64,000 bases of DNA from Bacillota bacterium (GTDB taxonomy: Bacteria > Bacillota > Clostridia > Christensenellales > SZUA-584), in contig JAEWBO010000042.1 in assembly GCA_023391105.1 (NCBI GenBank), forward strand, positions 10,724 to 74,723. Reading direction: 5' to 3'. The position numbers and the translations under genes were made by a program. The first letter of the stretch is position 1, and each line of letters begins with the position of its first letter. The notes under the pieces are model-generated. The model saw only the letters and a program-made list of their open reading frames with translations, searched no databases and was not told where the DNA came from. Below, in pieces: positions 56,634 through 64,000 of the stretch.

Positions 56634-56681
56634 AAATAAGCGTGTAAAATTGTTGTCTTTTGCAAATAAGCGTGATACAAT
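56634..56681 (+). promoter_or_regulatory. Promoter of the VTC gene with an 11-bp direct repeat
   Basis: TTGTCT (56653-56658), 17 bases, TACAAT (56676-56681). AAATAAGCGTG occurs at 56634-56644, ahead of the -35, and again at 56664-56674, inside the spacer; the copies are 30 bases (about three helical turns) apart. This suggests a regulator site separate from the CotH gene's promoter. Confidence 0.5.
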
Positions 56682-56847
56682 CATTCGAGATAATTTTACA
56701 TTTGCTTAACAAAGCTTTGCGAGGAGCATTTTTTTGCGCCTTAAGCCAAAGCCAGTGGCATCTAACGTATTGATACGGCCTGCTGAATGCGGCAATAAGC
56801 ATAGAAAAGTGCAAAGCCCTGAGGAACACGACTCTTAAAGGGGAAGT

Positions 56848-58092
56848 ATGGCAAGAAGAGACGATGAGATATTCAGAAAACTGAAGAAAGAAACACCGCT
56901 AGCCAAGCGTAAGGATATTCAGCCCTTATCCACCCGCGATTTTGACCAGCGGAGAAGCGAATTGTCATTAGACAGACCAAAGGCAAGCGTAAAGCGCGTG
57001 ACACCAAAGCCAAGCGAGCTCAGCGTATTTACTTCTGAGCCCAAGCGTGCAGGCAGCCCAAAGCAGGGCAACAAACGCGGTGCCGCACTGGCCAGCCGAT
57101 ATAACAGCACACGGCAAAAGGAAGACCCTCGGTCTGAACTCAATATGTTCGGCAAAGAAGAAACCAAAGCCGCAAAACCAAAGGCTCAGACACGCAGCCA
57201 GTCACCCGCTATCAAGGAAGCCAGACGAAGCAAAGCTGCCAATGTGAAATCAGCGCAGCCGGAAAATCTTAGTATCTTCACAGAGCAGACGGGAACAAGG
57301 CGAGAACCTCAGACGCTTCGTGCAGACCGTGGCTATCGTCCCGCAGAGCCTATGGTGCGCGTTGACCAGCATGATTTTGATTATATGCAAGAGCAGGCGC
57401 CGAGCGGCAAGCTGGCTTTCCGGCATGAGCTGAAATTCTACATCAATTATCATGATTATATACTGCTAAAAAACACGATCAAAGTGCTGCTCAATACCGA
57501 CCGCTATGCGAACGATGACGGTCATTATCATATCCGCAGCCTGTACTTTGACGACGTGTATGAGACAGCGCTCAAGGATAAGGTGGCGGGGACCGATGAA
57601 CGCTGCAAATATCGGATTCGGATTTATAATTACAGCGACAGCGTCATTAAATTTGAAAAGAAGATCAAGCGCGGTCAGTTTATTTCCAAGGTCAGCATTG
57701 GGCTCTCGCGAGATGAGTGCGACAGTCTCATAGCGGGAGAATACGATTTTCTGGCGGAGAGGCCGGAGCCGCTGGCATCCGAAATCTATGTGCAGATGAA
57801 AAATAACGGGCTTAAGCCGCGCGTGATTGTGGACTATTGGCGAGAAGCATTTGTGTCGCCGTTTGAAAACGTCCGCGTGACATTCGATAAAGACATCAAG
57901 GGCGGGCTATGGCTCTCGGATATCTTCAACTCGCAGACGCCTACGATGCCTGTGCTGGAGCAAGGCATGATGGTGCTTGAGGTGAAGTTTAACCGTTATA
58001 TGCCCGAGTTTATCAAGACCATATTAAATAACGTGAACGCGGCGCAAAGAAGCGCGATATCAAAATACGTATTATGCAGAAAGTTTGATTAG
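56848..58092 (+). CDS. VTC-domain (polyphosphate polymerase-like) protein with long basic N-terminal extension
   Basis: 414 residues. The C-terminal part from about residue 190 is a VTC tunnel domain (FRHELKFYIN, HYHIRSLYFDD, CKYRIRIYNYSD, FEKKIKRGQFISK, LEVKFNRYMPEFI) with the Lys/Arg/Glu residues that line the polyphosphate tunnel in yeast Vtc4. The first 185 residues are predicted disordered and basic. They contain three similar motifs: SELSVFT (56-62), SELNMFG (96-102) and ENLSIFT (139-145). No TM segment is present, so it is probably cytoplasmic or bound to the next gene's membrane protein. AGGGGAAG precedes ATG 56848. Confidence 0.88.
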   Translation: MARRDDEIFRKLKKETPLAKRKDIQPLSTRDFDQRRSELSLDRPKASVKRVTPKPSELSVFTSEPKRAGSPKQGNKRGAALASRYNSTRQKEDPRSELNMFGKEETKAAKPKAQTRSQSPAIKEARRSKAANVKSAQPENLSIFTEQTGTRREPQTLRADRGYRPAEPMVRVDQHDFDYMQEQAPSGKLAFRHELKFYINYHDYILLKNTIKVLLNTDRYANDDGHYHIRSLYFDDVYETALKDKVAGTDERCKYRIRIYNYSDSVIKFEKKIKRGQFISKVSIGLSRDECDSLIAGEYDFLAERPEPLASEIYVQMKNNGLKPRVIVDYWREAFVSPFENVRVTFDKDIKGGLWLSDIFNSQTPTMPVLEQGMMVLEVKFNRYMPEFIKTILNNVNAAQRSAISKYVLCRKFD

Positions 58093-58106
58093 GAGGATTA
58101 ATAAGT

Positions 58107-58784
58107 ATGGGTGCTCAAGATGCGATTAAAAATAAATTTTTGGAGGGTTTTCAACTGGCAGGTGAGCTCACGCTAACCAGTGTGCTTGTAACAGTGGTTC
58201 TCGCGTTTGTGCTTGGTTTGTTTGTCTTTTTTATCTATAGGTTGACCTTTACCGGTGTTATATACGTCAAGAGCTTCGGCACGTCACTGATAATGCTGAC
58301 GATGGTGACTGCCATGGTCATTATGCCGATTTCAAATAATATTATGTTGTCCCTTGGTATGGTCGGCGCGCTGTCCATTGTGCGTTTCAGAACAGCGGTC
58401 AAAGACCCGCTGGACACCATATTCATGTTCTGGGCAATTGCGTGCGGCATTACAATCGGAGCACGGTTTTATACCATCGCGCTTGTCGCTTCAGCCGCCA
58501 TCGGCGTCTTCCTTCTGGTTTGGAATCTGTTCAAGTCCAAAAAGAACTTCCCGTTCATGTTTGTCATCCGTTTTGATGAAGGATGCAAAAAAGAGGTACA
58601 GGCTGTGCTGCGCAAGCTGCCTGCCGGTAAATTGAAATCCAAGATCGTGTCGGAAGGCATGATTGAACTGACAATCGAGATGAACATCAAGGAGAGCGAA
58701 GTGGGTATGATCGATGCGTTTTCCTCTATACCCGGTGTGCACAACGCATCCTTGATCAGCTATAAGGGCGACGTGGTTTCATAA
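58107..58784 (+). CDS. DUF4956 membrane protein
   Basis: 225 residues with four likely TM segments (about 22-48, 55-80, 95-120, 120-140) and a C-terminal cytoplasmic ferredoxin-like domain (about 150-225). SLGMVGALSIVRFRTAVKDP and FWAIACGI are the family hallmarks. DUF4956 genes commonly sit next to VTC genes, here 14 bases downstream behind AGGAGG. An inferred role is to anchor the VTC enzyme or move its product across the membrane; untested as far as I know. Confidence 0.9.
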   Translation: MGAQDAIKNKFLEGFQLAGELTLTSVLVTVVLAFVLGLFVFFIYRLTFTGVIYVKSFGTSLIMLTMVTAMVIMPISNNIMLSLGMVGALSIVRFRTAVKDPLDTIFMFWAIACGITIGARFYTIALVASAAIGVFLLVWNLFKSKKNFPFMFVIRFDEGCKKEVQAVLRKLPAGKLKSKIVSEGMIELTIEMNIKESEVGMIDAFSSIPGVHNASLISYKGDVVS

Positions 58785-58803
58785 ACCGATATATCGCTTA
58801 ATG

Positions 58804-58831
58804 AACCGCCCATTTTGGGCGGTTTTGTTTT
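58804..58831 (+). terminator. Terminator of the VTC-DUF4956 operon
   Basis: AACCGCCC pairs perfectly with GGGCGGTT over ATTTT, followed by TTGTTTT. Confidence 0.88.
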
Positions 58832-58886
58832 ACGGGGTCTCCAAAAGCGGCGCTTTCAGGGGTGTTCAATAGGAGGGATAAAATCC

Positions 58887-59228
58887 ATGTGGGTCTCAAA
58901 CGTTCTTGCCGGGGGATTACTGCTTGTCGTCGGCATCATAATCCGGGTCTTCAATTTAAGCGGACTTATCGCGGGGTACAACACGGCTTCGCCCAAGGAG
59001 AAAGCCAAGTATAACGAAAAGGCGTTAACGCGTTTTGTGGGCTGGATGCTGATTGTATCCGGCGGCATATTGTTGATTGCCGGTGTTTTCATCGTGCTGA
59101 ATGTGGCATCCGGTTTCATGATGGCGGCTTCGTGGGTGCTGTTGTTTGTCATTATTATATTCGGACTGTTCTATATCAATTTAAGCCCACGCTTTAAAGC
59201 AAATAACAAACGAATTGAAAATGAATAA
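58887..59228 (+). CDS. DUF3784 membrane protein
   Basis: 113 residues with three TM segments (about 3-22, 50-72, 78-98). The loop after TM1, LIAGYNTASPKEKAKYNEKA, matches the conserved AGYNTM-S-EEK-KY pattern of DUF3784. ATG 58887 follows AGGAGGG. It stands after the DUF4956 terminator, so it is probably expressed separately. The function of the family is unknown. Confidence 0.82.
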   Translation: MWVSNVLAGGLLLVVGIIIRVFNLSGLIAGYNTASPKEKAKYNEKALTRFVGWMLIVSGGILLIAGVFIVLNVASGFMMAASWVLLFVIIIFGLFYINLSPRFKANNKRIENE

Positions 59229-59250
59229 TGGAGACAAAACGACACTTCCG

Positions 59251-59336
59251 TCATGCTGAGCGTAGCGAAGTATCCCATGGTGATATGCTTTGCCGACTTC
59301 TGTCATGCTGAGCGTCGCGAAGTATCCCATGTGATA
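59251..59336 (+). repeat. Two direct copies of a dispersed TCATGCTGAGCG-type repeat
   Basis: TCATGCTGAGCGTAGCGAAG with TATCCCATGG at 59251-59280 and a copy with one base change in the core at 59303-59332; starts are 52 bases apart. This sequence type is widespread between genes in many bacteria, with no settled origin. No coding potential. Confidence 0.7.
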
Positions 59337-59439
59337 CACTCTGCTGATACGGGAAAAGGGAATTAAATAGGTTAAAAATGTAAATAGACTTCTACGGAGA
59401 CCATACGGCCTCGTTCAGGCTGTCGATAAGCCCCATATG

Positions 59440-59552
59440 GTCATTCCGAGCCTGTCGACTACGGTAGTGGACTGGAATCCCATGAAAAGTGCTTTGCAGA
59501 AGGGGATTCCAATCCACTTCGTAGTTAATCGCTAACGCTCAATCGGAATGAC
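59440..59552. repeat. Long imperfect inverted repeat (TCATTCCGAG-type element)
   Basis: Outer arms GTCATTCCGA (59440-59449) and TCGGAATGAC (59543-59552) match exactly. Inner arms GTGGACTGGAATCCC (59467-59481) and GGGATTCCAATCCAC (59503-59517) differ at one base. It can fold as a long hairpin. A 15-bp direct repeat (ACGGAGACCA(T/G)ACGG) flanks it at 59394-59408 and 59579-59593. There is no transposase; a small miniature element or REP-like unit fits. Confidence 0.65.
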
Positions 59553-59615
59553 ATAAGAAACTTTTTTGGCACTTTCCAACGGAGACCAGACGGTTCCATT
59601 CATTTGTTTTTGTGG

Positions 59616-60311
59616 CTACTGTAGCTGAGCGGTATAGTTAAACTCCTCGGTTTGACTGATGATGATTTTTTGCGTATATGCTTCATCTTTGCCGTTGTAC
59701 GCTGTAATGGTCATTTCGCAGCGGGGGAGGGCAGCGCCTTGCGCATCCAGCGGCGACCAATAAATCGTGCTTCCGGAGGTGCAGACATACGTTTTGCCTC
59801 TTTCCCGTACGGTATAGTCGGGTGGTTCCCAAGTGATGATGGTACCGGCGTCCACATCAATACGAATACCATCTGCGTTGATGTCAGCGCTGCCTTCGGG
59901 CACTGAGACAACGAAGGGGAGCCCGGGGACATCGCTTTGAAGCGCAGAGTATTTGTTGAGCGCGATGGAAATGCCGGGCTGCAAAATCGTCTCTTTCCAT
60001 TCGGCCGCATAAGCGGTGATGGCCAACATGCCCGATTTATTTGTGTGAGCAGCGGGAGCATCGGCAGCTGCGGATGCGTCGGATTCTGAAGCAAGCTCAG
60101 CTTCAGCAGCGGGATCAACAGCCTCTATCAGCGCAGGCAGAGCCAAACCCAGCGCACACATCAGCACGGCGGCCAAGACGCCTAGAATCAAACGCTTGCG
60201 GATGCTCATTGGTGCTTTGTCATCGTCGCCGAACAAAGACAGCTCCTTTTCGTTCACGTTTTGATTACTGCATTTATCCTCGGTCGTTTCCGTTAAGTCT
60301 TCCTTTTTCAT
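59616..60311 (-). CDS. Membrane-anchored hypothetical protein
   Basis: 231 residues: an acidic cytoplasmic tail (about 1-35), one TM segment (about 40-62, RLILGVLAAVLMCALGLALP), an Ala/Ser/Glu-rich linker (about 65-95) and an extracellular beta-rich region with YAAEWKETILQPG, GTIITWEPPDY and STIYWSPLDAQG. The layout resembles small anchored sensor or anti-sigma-like proteins, but no sigma factor is adjacent and I recognise no family. AAGGAG precedes the start. Its 3' end borders the repeat patch. Confidence 0.75.
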   Translation of the reverse strand: MKKEDLTETTEDKCSNQNVNEKELSLFGDDDKAPMSIRKRLILGVLAAVLMCALGLALPALIEAVDPAAEAELASESDASAAADAPAAHTNKSGMLAITAYAAEWKETILQPGISIALNKYSALQSDVPGLPFVVSVPEGSADINADGIRIDVDAGTIITWEPPDYTVRERGKTYVCTSGSTIYWSPLDAQGAALPRCEMTITAYNGKDEAYTQKIIISQTEEFNYTAQLQ

Positions 60312-60660
60312 AGTTCATTCTCCTTAATGTTGATTTTAAGCATCTGGCTTGCGCGCTGCAAGTATATTTTAACAACGGCATATTAATGTGCAGCTTTGCT
60401 GCGGTTTCGCGCACGCGATATCAGCAGATTTTCGTTCTTATCTCCTTCTGCATGTAAAACGTTTATCCTGCCTGGATGGCTGCAAAATAAAGATTTTTGC
60501 ATGACAAAGCGAATATGCAAATACACATTCGCGCAAACAAATATTCTCCACCACATGTTGTACAGCTCGATAACAACGACTACAATTTTAATTTTTTTCT
60601 TGAATCAATATGCAGATTCAAGAAGGAATTATTGATTTCATAACGAATAGTCTTATCAAG
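60312..60660. other. Intergenic region between the anchored protein and mraZ
   Basis: AT-rich over the right half. One perfect 8-bp stem (CTTGAATC at 60599-60606 with GATTCAAG at 60615-60622) is present without a T run after it. I see no convincing promoter hexamers or small gene; the 79-codon plus-strand frame at 60396 has no ribosome site. Confidence 0.5.
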
Positions 60661-60706
60661 TGGGGAAAAGTGGGTGACTATGGTGAAGAATGCTCGCTAA
60701 GTGGTG
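60661..60706 (+). promoter_or_regulatory. MraZ-box operator of the division cluster
   Basis: TGGGG, five bases, TGGGT, five bases, TGGTG at 60661-60685, and a further TGGTG at 60702-60706. MraZ is known to bind TGGG-type repeats spaced by five bases upstream of its own gene, so this is the expected autorepression site. Confidence 0.7.
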
Positions 60707-60788
60707 AAATGTAGTAACCAAGCCCAACCCTCCACAAACAAAGCAGCAAAGATCTTCCCGATCTTGATAAGCTGCCGGGGGAGAGACA

Positions 60789-61226
60789 GTGAAAGGGTCG
60801 CTGATTGGCACATATGTCCATAGCGTCGATGAAAAAGGCCGGCTCGCAGTGCCTTCCAAACTCAGAGTCGAGCTTGGCGATCCGTTTTACATCACCTGTC
60901 TTAACACAGAATGCCTCAGTGCCTATTCTGAGGAGGAATGGTGCAAGTTCGCTGATAAGCTCAATGCCATTCCGCAGACGGATGCCAAAGCGCAGCGCTA
61001 TGTGCGCATGATTTTCTCCAGCGCATGCAAATGCGAGCCCGACAAGCAAGGACGCGTGTTGCTGCCGCAGCTGCTACGCGACAAAGTGGGTATCGACAAG
61101 GAAATTGTGATGATCGGCGCATCATACCGCGCAGAGATATGGGCCAAAGAGAAATGGCAGGCGTTTATGGAAATGCCCGAGGATGAGGGCGACGCCATGG
61201 CAGGGCTTGCGGCTTACGGGGTGTAA
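60789..61226 (+). CDS. mraZ: Transcriptional regulator MraZ
   Basis: 145 residues with two SpoVT/AbrB-like swapped-hairpin units (DEKGRLAVPSKLR near 14 and DKQGRVLLPQLLR near 85). It forms a ring and represses the division and cell-wall cluster that follows. GTG 60789 is preceded by GGGGGAGAG. The gene heads mraZ-rsmH-ftsL-PBP in the standard order. Confidence 0.97.
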   Translation: MKGSLIGTYVHSVDEKGRLAVPSKLRVELGDPFYITCLNTECLSAYSEEEWCKFADKLNAIPQTDAKAQRYVRMIFSSACKCEPDKQGRVLLPQLLRDKVGIDKEIVMIGASYRAEIWAKEKWQAFMEMPEDEGDAMAGLAAYGV

Positions 61227-61228
61227 GC

Positions 61229-62161
61229 ATGGCGCATACGACGGTGCTGCTTGAGGAAACGGTTAACGCGCTTAACCTTCGTCCCGGCATGACAGTGGTA
61301 GACGGCACGCTGGGCGGCGGCGGACACTCGCTTGAGATACTCAAGCAAATCACACCGGGCGGGCGGTTGATCGGTATCGACAAGGATACATACGCGCTGG
61401 ATAAGGCAAAGCAGCGCCTTGGCGATTATGCGGACGAAACAGTTTTCGTCCACGATGATTTCAGGAATATCAAAGACATACTCAGTATGCTTGATATAGA
61501 TGGAATAGACGGAGCGGTGCTGGACCTTGGGGTCTCATCGTTCCAGCTTGACCAATGTAACAGGGGGTTTTCATATCATTTAGATTCGAGGCTTGACATG
61601 CGCATGAACATAACAGATAAAACATGCGCGGCGGATATCGTAAACAGCTATTCGCAGCAGGACCTTGGACGAATACTTCGGGATTACGGTGAGGAAAGAT
61701 GGGCTGCAAGGATCGCTTCGTTTATTGTGAGGGAACGCAGTGAGAAGCCCATTGAAACCACCAGCCATCTCGTTGAGGTCATTAAAAAGGCGGTTCCGAG
61801 CGGAGCGCGCAAAGATGGGCCTCATCCCGCGCGTCGGACATTTCAGGCGCTTCGGATAGAGGTGAACGGAGAACTAGATGCGGTCAAAAACGCACTTCTC
61901 CATTTTGCGCAGGCCCTAAGGCCGGGCGCTCGGATCGCCGTGATAACCTTTCACTCCCTGGAAGACCGGATTGTCAAACAGGAATTCAAACGCTTTGAAA
62001 ATCCGTGCGAGTGCCCAAGTGAGTTTCCTGTATGCGTTTGCGGCAAGAAACCGATGGGCAAGGTTGTGACGAGAAAGCCGATACTGCCGTCTGAGCAGGA
62101 GGTGGAGCAGAACAACCGGTCAAGAAGCGCAAAGCTTCGCGTGTTTGAGGCGCGCGGTTAA
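61229..62161 (+). CDS. rsmH: 16S rRNA (cytosine-1402-N4)-methyltransferase RsmH
   Basis: 310 residues. The SAM-binding region has VVDGTLGGGGHS and IGIDKD, with ILDLGVSS-type VLDLGVSSFQLD and the C-terminal ITFHSLEDRIVKQEF and SRSAKLRVFE motifs. It methylates C1402 of 16S rRNA. It starts two bases after the mraZ stop. Confidence 0.97.
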   Translation: MAHTTVLLEETVNALNLRPGMTVVDGTLGGGGHSLEILKQITPGGRLIGIDKDTYALDKAKQRLGDYADETVFVHDDFRNIKDILSMLDIDGIDGAVLDLGVSSFQLDQCNRGFSYHLDSRLDMRMNITDKTCAADIVNSYSQQDLGRILRDYGEERWAARIASFIVRERSEKPIETTSHLVEVIKKAVPSGARKDGPHPARRTFQALRIEVNGELDAVKNALLHFAQALRPGARIAVITFHSLEDRIVKQEFKRFENPCECPSEFPVCVCGKKPMGKVVTRKPILPSEQEVEQNNRSRSAKLRVFEARG

Positions 62162-62174
62162 GGGAGCAAGCATC

Positions 62175-62690
62175 ATGCAAGCAGCACAAAGAAAATTCGA
62201 TTATGATGAGTCAGCTTACTCTGCAAGAAAAAGAGTTGTCAAGATGCAGGGTAATGTCGCATATATTAATACCGATCCTGTAAGACCTGTGAGAAAAGCT
62301 CAGCCGAGCACACAGGCACAACCGGCCAGGAAGACGCAGGCAAAGCCCGCCGCGAAGCCGCGCAGTAATGCAAGAGCGGCTGCTAAAGCGGCAGCAATGA
62401 AGCGTGAACGGGCTGCGTCAAGAAGAAGCCTTGCATCCACACTGTTTGTCATCTTTGTTGCTTTCTGTGCGTTGTCTTTCATGATATCGCGTTATGCCGC
62501 CCTTTGTTCAATCGGCGTGCAGAACAGCACGATTAAAGAAAACATCGCAATGATAGAGGGCGAGATCGACAAGCTTCAGCTGGACATGGAGCTGCGCGAC
62601 ATTGGATATATTCAAAATATCGCGCAGAATGAGCTTCACATGAACTATCCGAAACAGGATCAAAAGATTACGATTAATATGAGCGGCTGA
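62175..62690 (+). CDS. ftsL: FtsL-like septum formation protein
   Basis: 171 residues: a long basic Ala/Lys/Pro-rich cytoplasmic region (about 1-90), one TM segment (about 93-113) and a short extracellular coiled coil with NSTIKENIAMIEGEIDKLQ. The fold, size and position between rsmH and the PBP gene identify FtsL, although sequence conservation in the family is low. AAGGGAG precedes ATG 62175. Its TGA overlaps the next ATG. Confidence 0.82.
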   Translation: MQAAQRKFDYDESAYSARKRVVKMQGNVAYINTDPVRPVRKAQPSTQAQPARKTQAKPAAKPRSNARAAAKAAAMKRERAASRRSLASTLFVIFVAFCALSFMISRYAALCSIGVQNSTIKENIAMIEGEIDKLQLDMELRDIGYIQNIAQNELHMNYPKQDQKITINMSG

Positions 62691-64000
62691 TGACCAGAAA
62701 AACAAATAAAAAGAGAATCGTGAAAAAGGAGGGCGCGAAAACCGCGCAAACCTCCTTGAAATCCAAAAAGAGACTGCTGTTTTTAATGACAGTGGTCGTT
62801 GTGCTGTTTTTTGCGCTTGCTGTCAAGATGGGTATCATTATATTCGTGCAGGGAGACATGCTGCGCGATAAAGCACTCATCCAGCAGACACGCGATCTGG
62901 TGGTCAGCGCCAAGCGCGGTAACATTTTGGACCGCAACGGCAACGTGCTGGCACAAAGCGCCAATGCGGAAACCGTTGTGCTGCGCCCCGCCGAAGTAAA
63001 GAAGGGCAATGTAGACGCCATTTCGCAAAAGCTCGCCGAAATGCTCGGCATGGACGTCGAGGAAGTCAAAAAAAAGGCCGCGGCGAACAAATCGGAGGTG
63101 TGGCTCAAACGGCAGGTGGATAACGATGTCGCAGACCAACTCAGAGAGCTTAACCTTCCCGGTGTGTATTTCACAATAGATGTGAAGCGGTATTACCCGA
63201 ACGGCGCATTTTTGACACAGACACTCGGCTTTACATCGGTAGACGGTAACGGTATTGAAGGTATGGAAGCCTATTTGAATAAATACCTGTCCGGACAGAA
63301 TGGCAAGATTGTTTCTGAGGCGGATAATAAGGGGCGGGAAATACCGCTCGGTGAAAAGCAGTACATTGCGCCTGTAGACGGATACAACGTCGTTTTAACA
63401 ATCGACGAGGTTATACAAAGCTTCCTGGAAAAGTCTCTTGAAGAGGCACTGTTGCAGCAAAACGCAATCGGCGCGTGGGGCATCGTGATGGATCCCAATA
63501 CGGGACACATACTCGCGGTGAGCAATGCTCCCGACTATGACCTCAACAATCCGCCGCGTGACGACATCGAGATGCTCACGGAGCTGACGCGCAACAAGGT
63601 CATCACAGACGTCTATGAGCCGGGCTCGACATTCAAGGCTGTCACATGCGCAGCCGCGCTCGACAGCGGCGCCATTACCACGGAAAGTACGTTCCATTGC
63701 GGCGGTACATACGCGGTTGATGGCCAGCCGATCAAGTGCTGGCGCTTTCCCCGGTCTCACGGAAGCCAAAGTCTGTATCAGGCTGTGCAGAATTCATGCA
63801 ACTCGGCATTCATGCAGATGGGGCTCGCGATGGAAACCCCGGTATTTTACGATTATATCTATAAGTTTGGCTTCGGCCAGCAAACGGGCATCACATTCCC
63901 GGCCGACCAGGGCGGTATCGTCATGGGGGAAAAATATGTGCGAAACAGTGACCTCGCCCGCATAGCGTTCGGGCAATCTATAGCCGTAACACCATTGCAA
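62690..64000 (+). CDS. Class B penicillin-binding protein (FtsI/SpoVD type), 3' end beyond window
   Basis: 437 codons are present with no stop before the window ends. Basic tail, TM segment (about 31-53), the class B dimerisation region (AKRGNILDRNGNVLA; RYYPNGAFLTQTLGFT) and the start of the transpeptidase domain. The active-site Ser313 is in EPGSTFKAV and the SxN motif is in NSCNSAF; the KTG box lies outside. It cross-links septal or spore-cortex peptidoglycan. In Clostridia this position may hold spoVD, ftsI or both; PASTA domains, which would favour SpoVD, cannot be seen. ATGA overlap couples it to ftsL. Confidence 0.93.
   Translation, partial: MTRKTNKKRIVKKEGAKTAQTSLKSKKRLLFLMTVVVVLFFALAVKMGIIIFVQGDMLRDKALIQQTRDLVVSAKRGNILDRNGNVLAQSANAETVVLRPAEVKKGNVDAISQKLAEMLGMDVEEVKKKAAANKSEVWLKRQVDNDVADQLRELNLPGVYFTIDVKRYYPNGAFLTQTLGFTSVDGNGIEGMEAYLNKYLSGQNGKIVSEADNKGREIPLGEKQYIAPVDGYNVVLTIDEVIQSFLEKSLEEALLQQNAIGAWGIVMDPNTGHILAVSNAPDYDLNNPPRDDIEMLTELTRNKVITDVYEPGSTFKAVTCAAALDSGAITTESTFHCGGTYAVDGQPIKCWRFPRSHGSQSLYQAVQNSCNSAFMQMGLAMETPVFYDYIYKFGFGQQTGITFPADQGGIVMGEKYVRNSDLARIAFGQSIAVTPLQ

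Noticed and set aside
60396..60635. 79-codon plus-strand frame upstream of mraZ
   Set aside because: No ribosome site and no recognisable protein character; lies in the mraZ leader region.

Overview
The window is a chromosomal stretch of a spore-former-type Bacillota, most like Clostridia. Evidence is the gene order dgt-dnaG-sigma A-trmK-Nif3-zinc ribbon-rnpB, a clostridial PPDK, GerMN lipoproteins, a CotH kinase, an mraZ-rsmH-ftsL-PBP cluster, and strong Shine-Dalgarno sites. Base composition is mid-GC. There is no phage, insertion sequence, CRISPR array or tRNA. Genus cannot be set from the sequence; a Christensenellales-like lineage is a guess.

Layout. 1-2.8 kb: end of a ketose catabolic operon (3-epimerase, PfkB kinase, GatZ-type protein) closed by a terminator. 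2.8-8.9 kb: a TetR-type regulator and two tandem chemoreceptors whose signalling halves and terminators are near-duplicates. 8.9-13.7 kb: a short-chain dehydrogenase, a 5'-truncated DUF6034 gene, mutS2 and a DUF523 gene. 13.8-17.5 kb: an OmpR-type regulator, histidine kinase and HtrA protease, with three 11-bp-phased TTGTT(T/A) boxes at the protease promoter. 17.6-19.7 kb: a 36-codon gene, an AroE-like protein with an altered catalytic dyad, and a secreted ComEC-type MBL hydrolase. 20-29.5 kb: ppdK and the replication/transcription cluster ending with RNase P RNA.

29.6-40 kb: a ~2,774-residue cyclic beta-1,2-glucan synthase-like protein and a YgiQ radical SAM protein with a repeat tail. 40-44.7 kb: a second two-component pair followed by two GerMN lipoproteins; the kinase lacks a standard start codon at its natural N-terminus. 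44.7-51.6 kb: asnB, an ECF S component, an MBL hydrolase, comEC, holA, rpsT. 51.7-53.3 kb: three zinc-ribbon membrane proteins in tandem. 53.5-59.2 kb: a CotH-kinase/lamin-tail surface protein, a VTC polyphosphate-polymerase-like protein, a DUF4956 membrane protein and a DUF3784 protein. 59.2-59.6 kb: a patch of intergenic repeats. 59.6-64 kb: an anchored hypothetical protein and the start of the division/cell-wall cluster, with MraZ boxes ahead of mraZ.

The best candidate for an undescribed system is the CotH-VTC-DUF4956 block: a secreted kinase-fold protein, a polyanion-polymerase fold and a membrane protein side by side, with repeated linear motifs in the VTC protein's N-terminal extension. 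Next are the unlisted 36-residue gene, the AroE variant, the phased repeats ahead of htrA and the kinase without a normal start. Everything here is read from sequence and recalled family knowledge; no search was run.
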